Made by a program: the position numbers and the translations under genes. From NCBI GenBank assembly GCA_023101885.1, contig JALPQD010000303.1:639786-703785 (forward strand): DNA of 64,000 nucleotides. Reading direction: 5' to 3'. The DNA is from Typhlomys cinereus. Its lineage: Eukaryota; Chordata; Mammalia; Rodentia; Platacanthomyidae. The stretch's first letter is position 1. Each line of letters starts with the position of its first letter. Below the pieces are notes generated by a model. It saw only the letters and a list, made by a program, of their open reading frames with translations, ran no database searches and had not been told where the DNA came from. Shown here in pieces: positions 34,102 through 45,484 of this stretch.

Positions 34102-34292
34102 CTACTTGTCCTTCACCACCTGTTCATAGGGAGGTGGGGGTGTGTTGCAGTAGGAAGGTGGAGGTGGGTAGGTCATGCTTCCAAGGGATGAGTTAGGTGG
34201 GACCTGAAAAGTCATTGCCATAGGATTCCCAACGGGATTCATCCCTGGTCCTCCGGGGTCGGTGTAATATGGTGGCCCCAGCTGCTGGGCTC
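34102..34292 (-). CDS. VOPP1: VOPP1 last coding exon (exon 5)
   Basis: Acceptor CTGTTTTTCAG lies on the minus strand. The exon finishes a split Gly codon, then encodes 62 residues from AQQLGPPYYTDPGGPG to PPPPYEQVVKDK, with TAG at 34104-34102. VOPP1 (also ECOP/GASP) is a small single-pass membrane protein of endosomes and lysosomes. It binds the tumour suppressor WWOX, and it is co-amplified with EGFR in human tumours. This exon is the proline-rich cytosolic tail with PPxY-type WW-domain ligands: PPYY near the start, PPSY, and PPPY near the end. The tail length and frame fit the 172-residue human protein. The frame is intact. Confidence 0.95.
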
Positions 34293-34431
34293 CTGAAAAA
34301 CAGACAACCATATATGAGTGCAAAAGAGAAAATCCATTAGCTGGCCCAGCTCAGCTCCAAGATTGGAGTGGCTGGGATGTTATGTCCTATCATTCACCCC
34401 ATCAGGGACCTAGTACTTCCAAAGACAGAGA

Positions 34432-34824
34432 ATGCCCATATTTGGTAACAAGCAAGAACAACTTGCCCTGAGGAGTTCAAGTGTTCTGAAGAGACAGAGA
34501 GTTGAAAGGTCATCAGTCTACAGCAGAATGACAGGAGAAGTGGGTATCACATACAGGCATAGGTATGTACCTCAAAATCCAAGTATTGAAAACATGACAG
34601 CTTTACAAGAGCTAGTGAATGCTTTGCTTAAAGACCAGCTGCCAAGTACTTGCACAGCTCAGGAGAAGCGGTTACAGGCGGCTGTCACTGTGCCTGGCTA
34701 TGAGAAGATCGTGAAAAACAGCCTGACTCTGAGCCCACGATTATGGCAGTCCCTTACACACTTGAAACACAATTTGCTGGAGACTGTCTATGAAGTAAGG
34801 TCTTCATTTCTACGTCCTGGGTAA
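34432..34824 (+). other. Unexplained 130-codon ORF antisense within VOPP1 intron 4
   Basis: The ORF starts at ATG 34432; an in-frame TAG lies eight codons upstream. The product would begin MPIFGNKQEQLALRSSSVLK. It is basic in its first third, helix-prone in the middle (TALQELVNALLKDQL) and rich in Leu/Lys after that, with no signal peptide, membrane segment or motif I know. Composition is protein-like rather than repeat-like, and no microsatellite underlies it. A GTAAGG donor-like site lies at about 34795-34800. It could be a fragment of a retrocopy, a decayed exon, or chance. I would not call it a gene. Confidence 0.2.
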
Positions 34825-37104
34825 CTATTTTAAGAAGACAGAGAGACCTGTGCTCCAGGAGGGCCAAAGTCACAGACAAGAAAACACCTTCCCGAGGGCC
34901 CAGCTGGACATGAATAGCTGTCCCTGAAACTTAACTGCTTCTGCCACGACAGGAGGACATGACTGTAATCTACACTGAGCCTGCTACTCCTGAAGATGGG
35001 GGTTATTGGAGAAGGACCCCAGAGGATCTACCACAGGGAAGATAGATAAGTTATCACTGTTCTAAGAGAAATGTGGTGTGCCATCGTAATGTACTCAATG
35101 TGGACCTATTCAAACTAACACTGGACTCTCAAATCATGGACTTTGTAGGAAATTTGCAAATTCATACAAAATGAGAACAAAATGCTTGAATATGAGGATG
35201 GAAAGGCATGTGGAATAGAAAAGAAACAGAACCAGGAAGTGAATAAATGACCTGTGAGTCAATTAGTTCCCTTGATGAGGAAACTTGACAACTATGAGAA
35301 TGAAACAAGCTAGAGAACCTGTGGTTGAGGATAGAGGGCAGCAGCTGCAGACACTGCTCCCTTGTGGTGAGAATCCAAGAGGCTCTCCTCTCCCGCGGAG
35401 AACAAGGAGCACAGCCAGTTCAGCCCGGAAAGGGGTTCGGGGAACAAGCTCTCAGAGTATGTCCACAACCCAGACCCCTGCAGACTACGCATATTTATGC
35501 GAAGACACTGACCAATTGGACACTCAGACAGCTGACAGATGGTACACGCCATTTTGACAGAGGCAGGAAACCTTCATATAATGTGTGAAACCCATGGAAA
35601 AAAGGTTGGCAAGACAGGCAGGTGTCCCCAGACTTCAGAAGGAGCATTTCAAAGCCCTTTCTCCAATATTCACATGATGCAATGGCATGTGACTGTAAAA
35701 TCAAATGCACCTTAGAATCATAGTCAATTACACATCACAAGGAGGCAAGAGCAAAACTGGAAAAGTTCCCAAAGATGCTCATATGATTCATTCCAAAGGA
35801 GACATTTTGCAAAGTGGGTTACAAATCTAGATTGAAATCAGGAAAAACAAAGGATTTCTGCATGGTGATTGTAGATACAATGCAACTAGTCACATGGGAC
35901 CTTTACTTCATCTTTATGATCTTATATGGAAGGGCCTATGCTAATCTTGAGTGTCTGCTGTACCACTGGGGAAACCAGAGGATCTAAAAGGAAGATAGGA
36001 AACTAAGGTATATGTAGATAAATTATTGGCTCAAAATTTTACTGTCTGCCAAGTGCACAGACCCTACCAGATCCATTGCATGGAATTATAACCACCCAGA
36101 AAGTCCTGTATATATAGACTGATGACAGAGGATCTCACCACAGGAAGAAAAATTATACTGGAAACTGTATATTAAGTTTAAGAAGGTTACAGAGTAACCT
36201 ATTTCTCAACAGGATAATTGAGGCATGTAGGAAATTAATCAACCTAGATCTTTAACCCCTCAAAGGGTTAATCTAGATCTTTAACTCCCAAGACGTCCAT
36301 CCCTGGCCGGTCAGTCTCAACATTTGTAAAAAGTTTCAGGAGGTACTCAGGTAACTGACCCCACATTCTGATGCTAGATAGTTCCATCTCATAATTCAAC
36401 CAGAATTTCAAACAAGACATAAAGAGATCCAGTAAAGATACTGTGTTTGTTCTTACAGGTACCACTGCCTGGACCCATACTACAAAGGACCCTTGGATAA
36501 GCCTCAGTAACCAAAGGTGGAGTAGCCAGATCAGCTTCAAATGTGAAGGCCTGGTCATAAGAATGCATCAAACACGTTCTACAATGATCTCTGATATGGA
36601 TAACCCACAAATATCTTCCCAGATACACTGAATAATCTCTAGTTATTCACAATGCTTAATATAATATAATCAGTTTTGCGTTACCTACCTAAATTTCCTA
36701 TATACTAAGGTGGATTAGTGCTAGATCCCTTAGATGCCAGGATGGTATAATCTTAACACTGCATGTGATGTTCCCCTTCTTTGGAAGATTTTTGACAATG
36801 GAGGGAGGGATGCAAGGCCCCAGAAAGTAAGGCAGACAGATATTTAGACAGCTTCGACCTTGAGACATTGCTTTCAGTAGCCCTGAGACATTGTTTTATG
36901 TGAAAATACCATGCAAAGATAACTTCTACTTAGATGTCTACAGCTGCACTATTCATGAGAACTCAGAATTACAGTAAGTGTAAAAATGAACACTTGTGGC
37001 ATCAATTTTTAAAAAGGTAAAACAAAAAGTAGTCAACAGAACCACAGAATAAGCAAAATAACATTTAATAAAGTAATATTTATGTCAGAGGTATTAAGAA
37101 TGAC

Positions 37105-37378
37105 AAGGGCTGGAGTGATGGCTCAAGGATTCAGACTCTGCCTCAAAAGCAGAAGGTCCTGAGTTCATATCCCAGGTCACACATGAAAATGTCAGGCAGA
37201 AAAGACATTGGCCTGAACTTCTGGATGGAGCTTAGGAAATCCCAGCACTAAGCAAAAAAAGGTAAAAGAAATCTAAGACAATTCCTGAAATCACCCTTGA
37301 TCATTCATAGGGATACATAGTGCCACGCTACATGAATAATAAATGAATGAATGAATGAATGAATGAATGAATGAATGT
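37105..37378 (+). mobile_element. B2-like SINE (older) with (AATG)n tail
   Basis: 'ggctggagtgatggctcaag' and 'gaaggtcctgagttcatatc' identify the family. The tail has become (AATG)9 at 37341-37377. It lies directly 5' of a second, younger copy. Confidence 0.75.
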
Positions 37379-37398
37379 TTTAAAAAAATGATAGGGAG

Positions 37399-37603
37399 GG
37401 GCTGGAAAGGTGGCTCAGGAGTTAAGCCTCTGCCTTGTAGGCAGAAGGTCCTGAGTTCGGATCCTAGACCCCACATATAGATGCCGGAAGTGGGGGCAAC
37501 CTGCGTTTCTGGTCCTGGTAGGGTGGAGCCTGTGAATCCCAGGGCAGAGTAAACAAGCAGGAGGTGGAAGTGGTCCACGGTGGTTCCCGAATTCGTCCGT
37601 GGT

Positions 37604-37653
<50 letters not shown>

Positions 37654-37698
37654 TACTCACACATACATACACACATGCACAATTGAATAAAAAAAATC
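37399..37698 (+). mobile_element. B2-like SINE (younger) with (CA)n tail
   Basis: Closely similar to the 3811 copy, including 'cccgaattcgtccgtggttc'. The tail holds (CA)n at 37606-37648 and an A-rich end. A perfect 20-bp target duplication flanks it (37379-37398 and 37699-37718). Confidence 0.88.
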
Positions 37699-37710
37699 TT
37701 TAAAAAAATG

Positions 37711-37865
37711 ATAGGGAGGTAGGCATAGGAGAGAGACTGGCTGGAAAGGAGAAATTATGGGATGCAAAGGAGCAAAGATGGGATTGAATAGCAAGGGGAT
37801 GAAAACACATGGATTTCTTGTATTCATGTATGAATGTGTCAAAGAATAGAAAAACTGGAAAAAAA
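37711..37865 (+). mobile_element. L1 3'-end fragment
   Basis: 'gggaggtaggcataggagag' and then 'tattcatgtatgaatgtgtc' with an A-rich end is the rodent L1 3' terminus. Confidence 0.5.
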
Positions 37866-38138
37866 GAATAGTAGGTCATTAGTATTCAAACACAGAATTT
37901 ATGCATGAAGTATTCTAAGGAAAAACCTCATACATGAACTGCATGATCTTTCATGAAGGATGCACCAATAATGTTAAGAATCTGAGATGACAACACACAG
38001 AATACTGCATTATAATCAGCAGAAATGAACAATAATGTTGATTATCAGAATTCAAAAGAACAAAATGGCCTGAACAGCCAGAGTCTATGGAGAACAACAC
38101 ACGACAGGAAGGAGAGACAAGGACTGTGGCTAGCTGAC

Positions 38139-38275
38139 CTGGAGCTGGGTTTGGGGGCTGCCTGGTGTAGGACACGTTGAATGTGGGCTCCTCAATGAGC
38201 GGTGGTGGATACATGCGCCTGCGGATGAAGAAGCCAGCCCCGCAGCAGAAGAGCACGCCCATCATCAGCAGAAAC
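38139..38275 (-). CDS. VOPP1: VOPP1 exon 4 (transmembrane exon)
   Basis: The exon is 137 nt with acceptor CTCTGCAG and donor G|GTCAGC on the minus strand. It completes the Trp codon begun in exon 3, then encodes FLLMMGVLFCCGAGFFI, a single hydrophobic membrane span, and the stop-transfer RRRMYPPPLIEEP. It ends at PNPAP plus the first base of a Gly codon. The polybasic RRR directly after the span supports a type I topology with the proline-rich tail in the cytosol. Two adjacent Cys inside or next to the span could be palmitoylated (inference). The donor lacks the usual purine at +3 (GTCAGC), so it is a weak site. The reading frame runs into exon 5 without error. Confidence 0.96.
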
Positions 38276-39029
38276 CTGCAGAGAACATGGACATGAGGCC
38301 AGGGCTCGAGGAAGGAGCCAGGACCTGGTGACATCCTTATAACAAAACGCCTCAGGCTTTCTTGGGGTCCGGGACTATCACTTCTCAAAGCAGGAAATGG
38401 GGAAGAGAGTCAGCAGACTATAAGAAGCTCCCAGACAGGAGAGGACACACCTTTATCTACTCTGGATCATGTCACAGGAGGAACATTCTCTCTGACCATG
38501 ACCCCAAGTAGATATTTTCACTGTAAACTTCTGGGGTGTCCCCTGAATGGTCTTTGTATTCTATTTTTTAATTCATTTGAGAAGCTCTATTGGCGAAGAC
38601 TATCTCAAAATAGTTCCAAAGGTTATAAAGTATTGTTGTAGCTACTGCCCGGTTCATGGTTATGAATTGAACTCAACATTTCAGTTTAAACAGAAGACAA
38701 GACTTAAACCCTTCTCAATGAAAAAGCAAAACCAATATTTTCCTATCTCATCTTTTGTAATTCTTCACTGTCAAAGCCACAAAGGTTGTACATTCTAAAA
38801 CCTCTCTCTCTCTCTCTCTCTCCATTATTATATGAGCATCTCTAAAGAAAAAAGACATGCCCTTTACAGACACAGTTTAATTACAGAGAAAACATAACTA
38901 AGTAGTTGAATAGTCAGAAAACTTCAGGTTCTAAGTATTGCTAACCATTCTGCATATCATGACCCTAAATTCTGTCACAGGAGCTGAGTGATCTAAGAAT
39001 GGAACATTTAATTCAAAAGGCAACTCAGG

Positions 39030-39196
39030 CCACATACACACAGAGAAAGATGTGAAATTAGAAGGGAGACTGGTAGGGAAGGTTTGCAATAGGAAAAGGA
39101 GGAGAGATGAGATTTTCTAGTAAGAGCACAAATGACATAAATTCATTATATTCATGTATGAAATTCTGAAAGAATAGAAATAAATTTTAAAAAGAC
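39030..39196 (+). mobile_element. L1 3'-end fragment
   Basis: 'attatattcatgtatgaaat' with 'tctgaaagaatag' and an A-rich end; same class as 37711-37865. Confidence 0.5.
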
Positions 39197-40284
39197 AGGA
39201 CATTTGCCCAATCCACTGAAGAATTCTTGTTAACTAGTATACTGCTAGTATTCAGCAGAAAATGGAAAAGGTCTAATAACCTACTCTCCCTTTCCCATTT
39301 GTACTCCACTATTTGTTTCCAGGAAGGACAGCCACTTTAAGGAAGGTCAATAATAACAGACAAAACTGATGATTACCACCCACCTGTGACCTACAGATTT
39401 CCCAGAGCTTCACACAACATGCACTGTGCTCATGTGTAATGAGCACATAGCAAAGCTGGTCATGGCTGCAGCACCAGCCTACACATAAAACAAAATGCTT
39501 GAGAAAGAAATTGACCACGATATGTTTGAGAACATTCACATGCTAGTGCAAGGCAATCAGTAAGTCAATAGGACAGTTTGAGTCGTAATACAAAAATAAA
39601 GGCAGAGACAGAAATGGCTTAGAAATAGACTGAAATTTGGTCTTTGTATTCTATCTTTTAATTCACTATTTATTCAGCAAGTTACTCGTCACCGCCTTTG
39701 ATGCCCCGGCATCACAGGGAGGAAAAGCAGATACAGTCCCCACATCTCCTGAGATTCATTTTTAATAGGGGAGAGAGACAGTGAATGACAAATGTAGAAA
39801 ATTATTTATTCATAACAAGAGAAGCAAGAATACATGGATGTGTGTGACAAAGGACCCATAACCAAATTTATCCTTTAATTTACTTTTAAGTGTATAATTC
39901 AGAGCACCAAGAGGCTTACACACAGACCTGATGTACTGAGCTTAGCGAGGTGCTGTCTTCTCCAGCCAAATCTAAGCTGAGTTATAAGAGAACAGAAGAA
40001 GGGAGGGAACGAGATTCTGGGAATCGCACCAGTGGGGCCTGGAAGGAAGAGCTCAGGATAGGCAGGGATGGGCAGTGTGGATAGGAAACAGCTAAGGCTG
40101 AAAGAGGAGGGGGAGGGGAGAAAAACCAAACTCTGCAAAGGTTTGGAAAAGAAATTTAGTAAGAAGCCAGAATCACAAGGGCAAACAGTCTTTTCCTCTT
40201 CCTCCTTTCCTCTCTCAGCCCATCTCCTTCTCCTTCCTATCCAATGGCCCTAGCCATTATTTGCATTTTTTTTAAAAAAGGTGC

Positions 40285-40395
40285 AGGCTGCCTTTGAATA
40301 TACTTTGTAGTCCATGCAGGTTATAAACTTGTGACTTCCTGCCTCCTTGGCCTAGAATTACAGGCCTGTAACACTGGACCCAGTCGAATTTGTCC
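40285..40395 (-). mobile_element. B1-like SINE, minus strand
   Basis: 'ttgtagtccatgcaggttat' and 'cttggcctagaattacagg' match a reversed, diverged B1 monomer. Confidence 0.5.
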
Positions 40396-40412
40396 CTTAA
40401 AACTAACCATCC

Positions 40413-40662
40413 TAGGCTGAAGAAATGGCTTGGTGTTAAAGCCTTTGCCTTGGCAACCAAAGGACTGAGTTTGGATCCTCAGATCCCACAATGCCTGCTA
40501 TTCTAGCCCTGGAAGGAAAAGCCTGGAAATCCCCAGACTTACAACAATAATGTGGAGGAGCAATCAAGGATGATGATTCTCAGCGTTACCTTCTCATACA
40601 TGCACATGCGCCCACATGCAAACATGCAAACACACACACACAAACACACACACACACAAAAG
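40413..40662 (+). mobile_element. B2-like SINE with CA-rich tail
   Basis: 'taggctgaagaaatggcttg' and 'ttaaagcctttgccttgg', 'gagtttggatcc', then 'gcctggaaatccccag' and a CA tail at 40628-40660. Confidence 0.7.
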
Positions 40663-41512
40663 TAGATTTTTAAATTTCAAATATGGAGTGAAGCATCCAG
40701 AAATTTAATGCAATTCCATTTTGGCTGAAAGGGAGAGAAAAAAATCCTAATCATCCTACTTTAAACACAAAGTACTGTAGTAAATATCTGAGTAGGATTA
40801 CATAAGGCAGAAAGAGGTAGAAAGTGTACAAGGGTTTACATTCTCAAATGATACTTCTGATGACTCCCAAGGGACGTGGCTTCCCTGGTTTGCAACATGT
40901 AGTCATCTGAGATCTTGGTCTTCACCATAACAAGGCCAAGGTATTGGTTATACAGCCAAATGGATTTTTTTTCCCTAGATGAAAAATGACATTGGACTCC
41001 TGACAAGCAAGGACAGCACAGATTAAGCTTATGGCTTAGTTACATCACTTGGCAGCTGTTTGTCTCCTTACTGAAATGTTAGTCTGGGAATTATTTTACG
41101 AGACAGAGCTTCACAAAGAGCAGAAGAATGAACTGTATGTCATCTGAGAGAAAAGTATGCCAGTTCATGAAAAAAAGGTAGTCTACAAAGCCAGGATTGG
41201 CTTGCCCACTGGACATGTGTTTCTGTACATGTAGTTTTCTTGGGATAAAATGGACAGGTGAATTCTTTTTCTACCATCAGATGTACTCTGGTTTTCTTTG
41301 GTTTAGTTTGCTTTTACAGTTTTGCCTTTTATTCCACCCAGTCTTTCACACAGCAGTTCTTCAACATACTGGTGTCAGGTGCGACTATAACACAAACCTG
41401 GATCCCATCTCACGTGATGTGTTGGAATCTCCAAGAGCCAACTCATCCACACAGCCATCTTCTTCCAGTCACTTTCATTCAGACCTCTTGGATAGAGATC
41501 ACTTAAGCTGTC

Positions 41513-41850
41513 TTGGTTTCTTTTCCTTTTGCTGTGATAAAATCCCTGACAAAATCAACTTAATGAAGAAAGGGTTTATTTTGGCTCACAATTTAAGGGT
41601 GATTAAGATAGCCAGAGCTTGAAACAGCTGATCACCTCCTGTCCACAATCAAGAACCAAAAAAAAAAAAAAAAGATTACTTCTGTTTAACTCGGTTTCTC
41701 TATTTATACAGCCCAAGATCCCAACCCCAGGGAACGGTGTGAGTCTTCTCATTTCAGGTAGCCTAATCTAGATAATTCCTATAGACATGCCCATCACCCA
41801 GGAGATTCTAGATCTTAGCAACTTGACAACTGAGATGAACCACTACAGCA
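41513..41850 (-). mobile_element. ERVL-like LTR, minus strand
   Basis: 'ttgctgtgataaaatccctg', 'gaagaaagggtttattttgg' and 'gcaacttgacaactgag' are the reversed parts of a rodent ERVL-type LTR with an AATAAA-like polyadenylation region. It contains an A16 run near 41660. Confidence 0.55.
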
Positions 41851-42039
41851 TTCTCTCCCACACCATAGGAAGGAAACAAAAGCTAAGTGATGGAGACTAT
41901 TAGAGCTTTTTTCTAGAACCCAGCAGTATGTTCTCCAGCAATGCCTACCCCATACATGTTGCCTCTGAAAGGCTACTTAAATGCTCTGCAGCTTTTCCCA
42001 ACTCTTCTGGCATAAGGTTATCATTACTGTAAGTAAGGA

Positions 42040-42408
42040 CAATATCATAGTTTAAGTGTGATTTATCTCCCACCGGCTGATGTTAAGGTTTGGGAAGGTC
42101 TAGCACTTTTAAGTGGTGGATCCTTGCTGGAAAAAGGCCCATCACAGGGAGTAGGTCTTGAGGGTGGGTGGTCCTGCATCATTTTTCTTTCAGTTTTACT
42201 CTTGTTCTCTCTGCCTTGATTTTGATTGCTGTGACTTGAACCTACCTTCCAGCTTCTGCTCCAAGCCCAGCTTTCCGCTCTGGATTTCCCACCATAACCA
42301 ACTGTATCTCCCCTCTGGAACCATAATCCAAATAAATCTCCTTTTTTCCCCTAAAGTTGCGTATGAGTGCTGTCACACAGCAGCAGAGAGGAAAGTAACT
42401 GCAACAAG
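42040..42408 (+). mobile_element. MaLR-type LTR
   Basis: 'atagtttaagtgtgatttat', 'gatgttaaggtttggga', 'gggagtaggtcttgagggtg' and 'ccaaataaatctcc', ending near 'ggaaagtaactgcaaca'. It keeps the typical MaLR order and a polyadenylation signal. Confidence 0.6.
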
Positions 42409-44189
42409 CACTGAGGGAACAGAGTTACCTGTAACTGAGTAACAGGGTAAACCTGGTGACTACTATCAGGGAGAAATAGAGAGAGGAGGGAACGCAAATG
42501 ATAAAGACAATGGCAGGTGATAAGGTTGCTAAAGGTCCAATGAAAGGAGAAAGAGGTAAAAAAATGCAGGCCAACCTGTATGTCAAGATGGAAAAAACAG
42601 GAAGAAAAAGGCAGAACAAAACCAGTGCACTAAACCAAAATTAGATATTAAATAAGGAAAGCACAAATGTGAAGGAAAGTGAAGTGGGTAAGGTAGCCTG
42701 TGTTTCTATGTAACATCTCATGAGGGTTCCAGTTAACCTCTATATGGCCCACTCCAGACTGTGGTTCAGATCAGCTTCCCGCTTGTAAAACTCTGCATAG
42801 TTCTAATTCAGTGTTCCTCTCTACCTAGAGGTGTCCTGCCAGCCAAGTCTCAGAATATAGTCTTGACACTGACTCTAGGTTCCCAGCATGAGCTGTGTAG
42901 GAAGGAACTTTTGCTCTAGAGCTACCTGGCCAGCAGGAACATTTTTAAAACGGCTTCTTGCTACTGTTGTGGAAGTGCCCAGAAGAGAGTATTTCCACAG
43001 CGCTGCCCTGGGAAATTTACATGAGCAAGGACTATGTCAGAACAATCTAGAGCGGCAAGCCTGCAACCAGGATTTATCAGATAACACTTGTTTGTGCAAT
43101 AGAGTACTTGCTATGCTGTAAAAAACTACAACATCCTCTCTCATTTCTATGACTCCTGCTGATATGGGGCTATTTATGGCTTTTCTACATAGTAAACACT
43201 TGAGCTGCTCTGAATGCAGCAAAGACTCCATCCCAACCAGTTTTCCTTACTGATTCCAGGGTTTTGTTTGGTACATAGCTTGTCTTTTTCTTCATTCTTG
43301 TATTTCCCCTACAGAGCAAAACCACTCCTGACAAACATTCCTCAGAAGAACTCCACCCCTCACTCCTTTTCCTTTTAAATTATCTGTTACTATAAACATA
43401 ATACAAATTTTCTGAGGATCTTTGTCTTAAGCTGTTTTTTTTTTCAATCCTCTGTAATCGGCTCTCTGAGGAAAGCACTCATGAGGGGGGCTGGACCCTC
43501 TGGGATGGAATCTAGACTATCTCTTTCCCAGTTTGTTTCTGAAACTAGTGTTGCTTCCCCCCCCCCGCCGCCCTTATACACTTGGTGGCAGGGCTGTTCT
43601 AGGACAATCTACAGTTCATTCTTTGGAGGTTCTAACAGGCTACATGTGGGCTACCTTCCTCTCCCAATTGGAGATTTTTAGACTAGTAATTAAGGGGTGG
43701 GAGACGAGGGGACCACCAGCACCCCTTATTCAAAGCAGCCATCTAGGCAGAGTAGCCTGTATTAGGGACAAGGGGTAGGCAATGCCCAGCTTCTAAATAC
43801 CTAAAGTTGGATCAGAAGCTATGGTGAAAGACTGCAATCCCACGAAGGAAAACCTCGTCATGTATCTTCTGGAGTCCCCAATCGCCGCTGATTACTCTAA
43901 TCAAACACTGGAAACAGTTGTCAATAGACAGGGTCAAAACCTCAGTAAACAACTTAAGAGGTAGCTGTAACATCTTTGTAAGTTTCAAAGTGTTAAAACA
44001 TCAGTAAAGTAAGAATTTTAAAGTCATAAAGAAGTTTAAGTCATGAAGAAAGTGATGATTTAATCCACAGAGGACATAAATGCCATAAACAATCAGAGTG
44101 TGTGCATTCGAGAAATGCTGTGTGAGTAGGGAGATGGACCATAGATTATGTGCAAGCATGAAGAGTGAAATTCTGATCTTTGGAGTCCG

Positions 44190-44440
44190 TGTAGAAGCCA
44201 GGTGGGCATGTGTCCACTTACAACCCAGCACTTAGGAAGCAGAGACAGTAGATAGACAAGGCAAGTGATTGGCGAGCTTTGGATTCAACTGCAGGGCACT
44301 GACTCAATAAATGAAATGGAAATTATCGAAGAAACCTGAGATTCAAGATGGGGCGTATACACACACATATATACATGCATGTACATGTACTCCCACCCAA
44401 ATAATTTTGCGCAACCCCCACACATGCAAGAAGAAAAAGA
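44190..44440 (+). mobile_element. B4-like SINE
   Basis: 'acccagcacttaggaagcag' followed by 'gcgagctttggattcaactg' and 'gactcaataaatgaaatgga', then 'gaagaaacctgag' and a CA-rich tail: the composite B1-plus-tRNA structure of B4. Confidence 0.7.
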
Positions 44441-45004
44441 AAAATGCTCTGGGGGTTTTATAGAAATCAATTTCTTGGTGCTATGCCGTATCTGACATCT
44501 GAAACTACAGGATTCAGAGACTCCAGAGGCATTTCTCTGAGGGTTGTGATCTGCACAAGGCTGCTATCTAAAGGAAACTCAGCATCCCATCCTTTTCTTG
44601 AAGTACAACTCCACAGACTTCTGGCTTTCCAAACGTCTTAGGAGACAGGAGAGGGGCAGAGATGTGAGGTACCTGTCTTGAAAGCTACCATGCAATGAAC
44701 ACAGATAAGTGGGAAGATGTTCAGGAAGCAGAAACTTTAAAGTCTGTTTCTGATTCCTCAGGAAGACCAGTCTCAGCACCACCCAAGGGCAAGACTGTTA
44801 GTCACTGATATCATCTTTCCCAGTCAGAGTCCAGAGAAATGGAAGGAAGCTTTCTGTGACTCCAAGCCCAGCAGTTTCAGAGGAAGTCTTGCCAAATGTT
44901 CCTGTCTTCTTGGCCCAGACTTTCCGAAAGGCCACAGTCCAAAGAAAGGTGTTGGAACTGAGTTGTGACATGACTGATTGTGGGCACGTAATGGTCAGTA
45001 GGGA

Positions 45005-45345
45005 CTGTTGACCCGGCAAGATCTAGCAAGATAATCCTGCCAGGGATTATTTAGATTAGGACAACCTCTGAGCCTTCCTATAAGGGAATATCTTCACTGA
45101 ATTGGGAACACACACCCTAATAGCGGGTGGCATTATTCCCATGGCTTGAATTCTGGAGCAAATGGATGAAACCATTGCTCTGTGTTCCCTGACTATGAAT
45201 GCAGCATAGCCAGCTTCTGCCACCAGGACTTCCTCCCCAAGATGGACCAGATCCTCAACCTGTGAATTAAAATCAACACTTTCTCCTTAAATTGCTTTTG
45301 TCAAGGTATTTTATTATAACAGGAAAAGTAGCTAAGACAGACAGT
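45005..45345 (+). mobile_element. ERVL-like LTR
   Basis: 'gattatttagattaggacaa', 'gaccagatcctcaacctgtg', 'aattgcttttgtcaaggtat' and 'gtagctaagacag' match an ERVL/MaLR-type LTR 3' half. It lies only 60 bp from VOPP1 exon 3. Confidence 0.5.
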
Positions 45346-45406
45346 TTTGGGGGGCTGAAGTAATTATGGAGAAAGAAAAACTGGAGCAAAAGAAATTGTA
45401 ACCTAC

Positions 45407-45484
45407 CAAAAATACCACAGCCTCTGTATGGAGAGGGCGCGCACGCAGCACCTGGAGCCGCAGCAGTCTTCATAGGAGCGGCAT
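45407..45484 (-). CDS. VOPP1: VOPP1 exon 3 (cysteine-rich exon)
   Basis: The exon is 78 nt with acceptor CTCTCCTCCGCAG and donor TG|GTAGGT on the minus strand. It starts with the last base of an Ile codon and encodes CRSYEDCCGSRCCVRALSIQ, then RLWYF and two bases of Trp that exon 4 completes. The five clustered cysteines belong to the lumenal region just before the membrane span, presumably disulphide-bonded (inference). With exons 4 and 5 it gives 134 C-terminal residues (38 or 39 to 172 by human numbering). The signal peptide and the start of the lumenal segment are in exons 1-2, which I did not find up to 64000. Confidence 0.95.

Larger units (their letters stand above)
34293..38138 (-). 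other. VOPP1: VOPP1 intron 4
   Basis: Intron of 3.85 kb between the donor GTCAGC (minus, 38138-38133) and the acceptor before 34292. It contains an unexplained plus-strand ORF at 34432-34824, two B2-like SINEs at 37105-37698 and an L1 3' end. The parts 34825-37100 hold no recognisable gene. The stretch 35320-35560 is somewhat GC-richer and has two overlapping plus-strand ORFs of unknown meaning. Confidence 0.85.
38276..45406 (-). other. VOPP1: VOPP1 intron 3
   Basis: Intron of 7.1 kb with donor GTAGGT (complement of 45401-45406) and acceptor before 38275. It contains a (CT)n at 38803-38821, an L1 3' end, B1/B2/B4-like SINEs, and ERVL- and MaLR-type LTRs. The parts 42670-44180 and 44450-45000 hold nothing recognised; a C8 run lies near 43557. 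Confidence 0.85.

Noticed and set aside
37951..38388. 145-codon minus-strand ORF reading through VOPP1 exon 4
   Set aside because: The exon 4 part is real, but both ends are intronic read-through beyond the splice sites. The spliced exon is 38139-38275.
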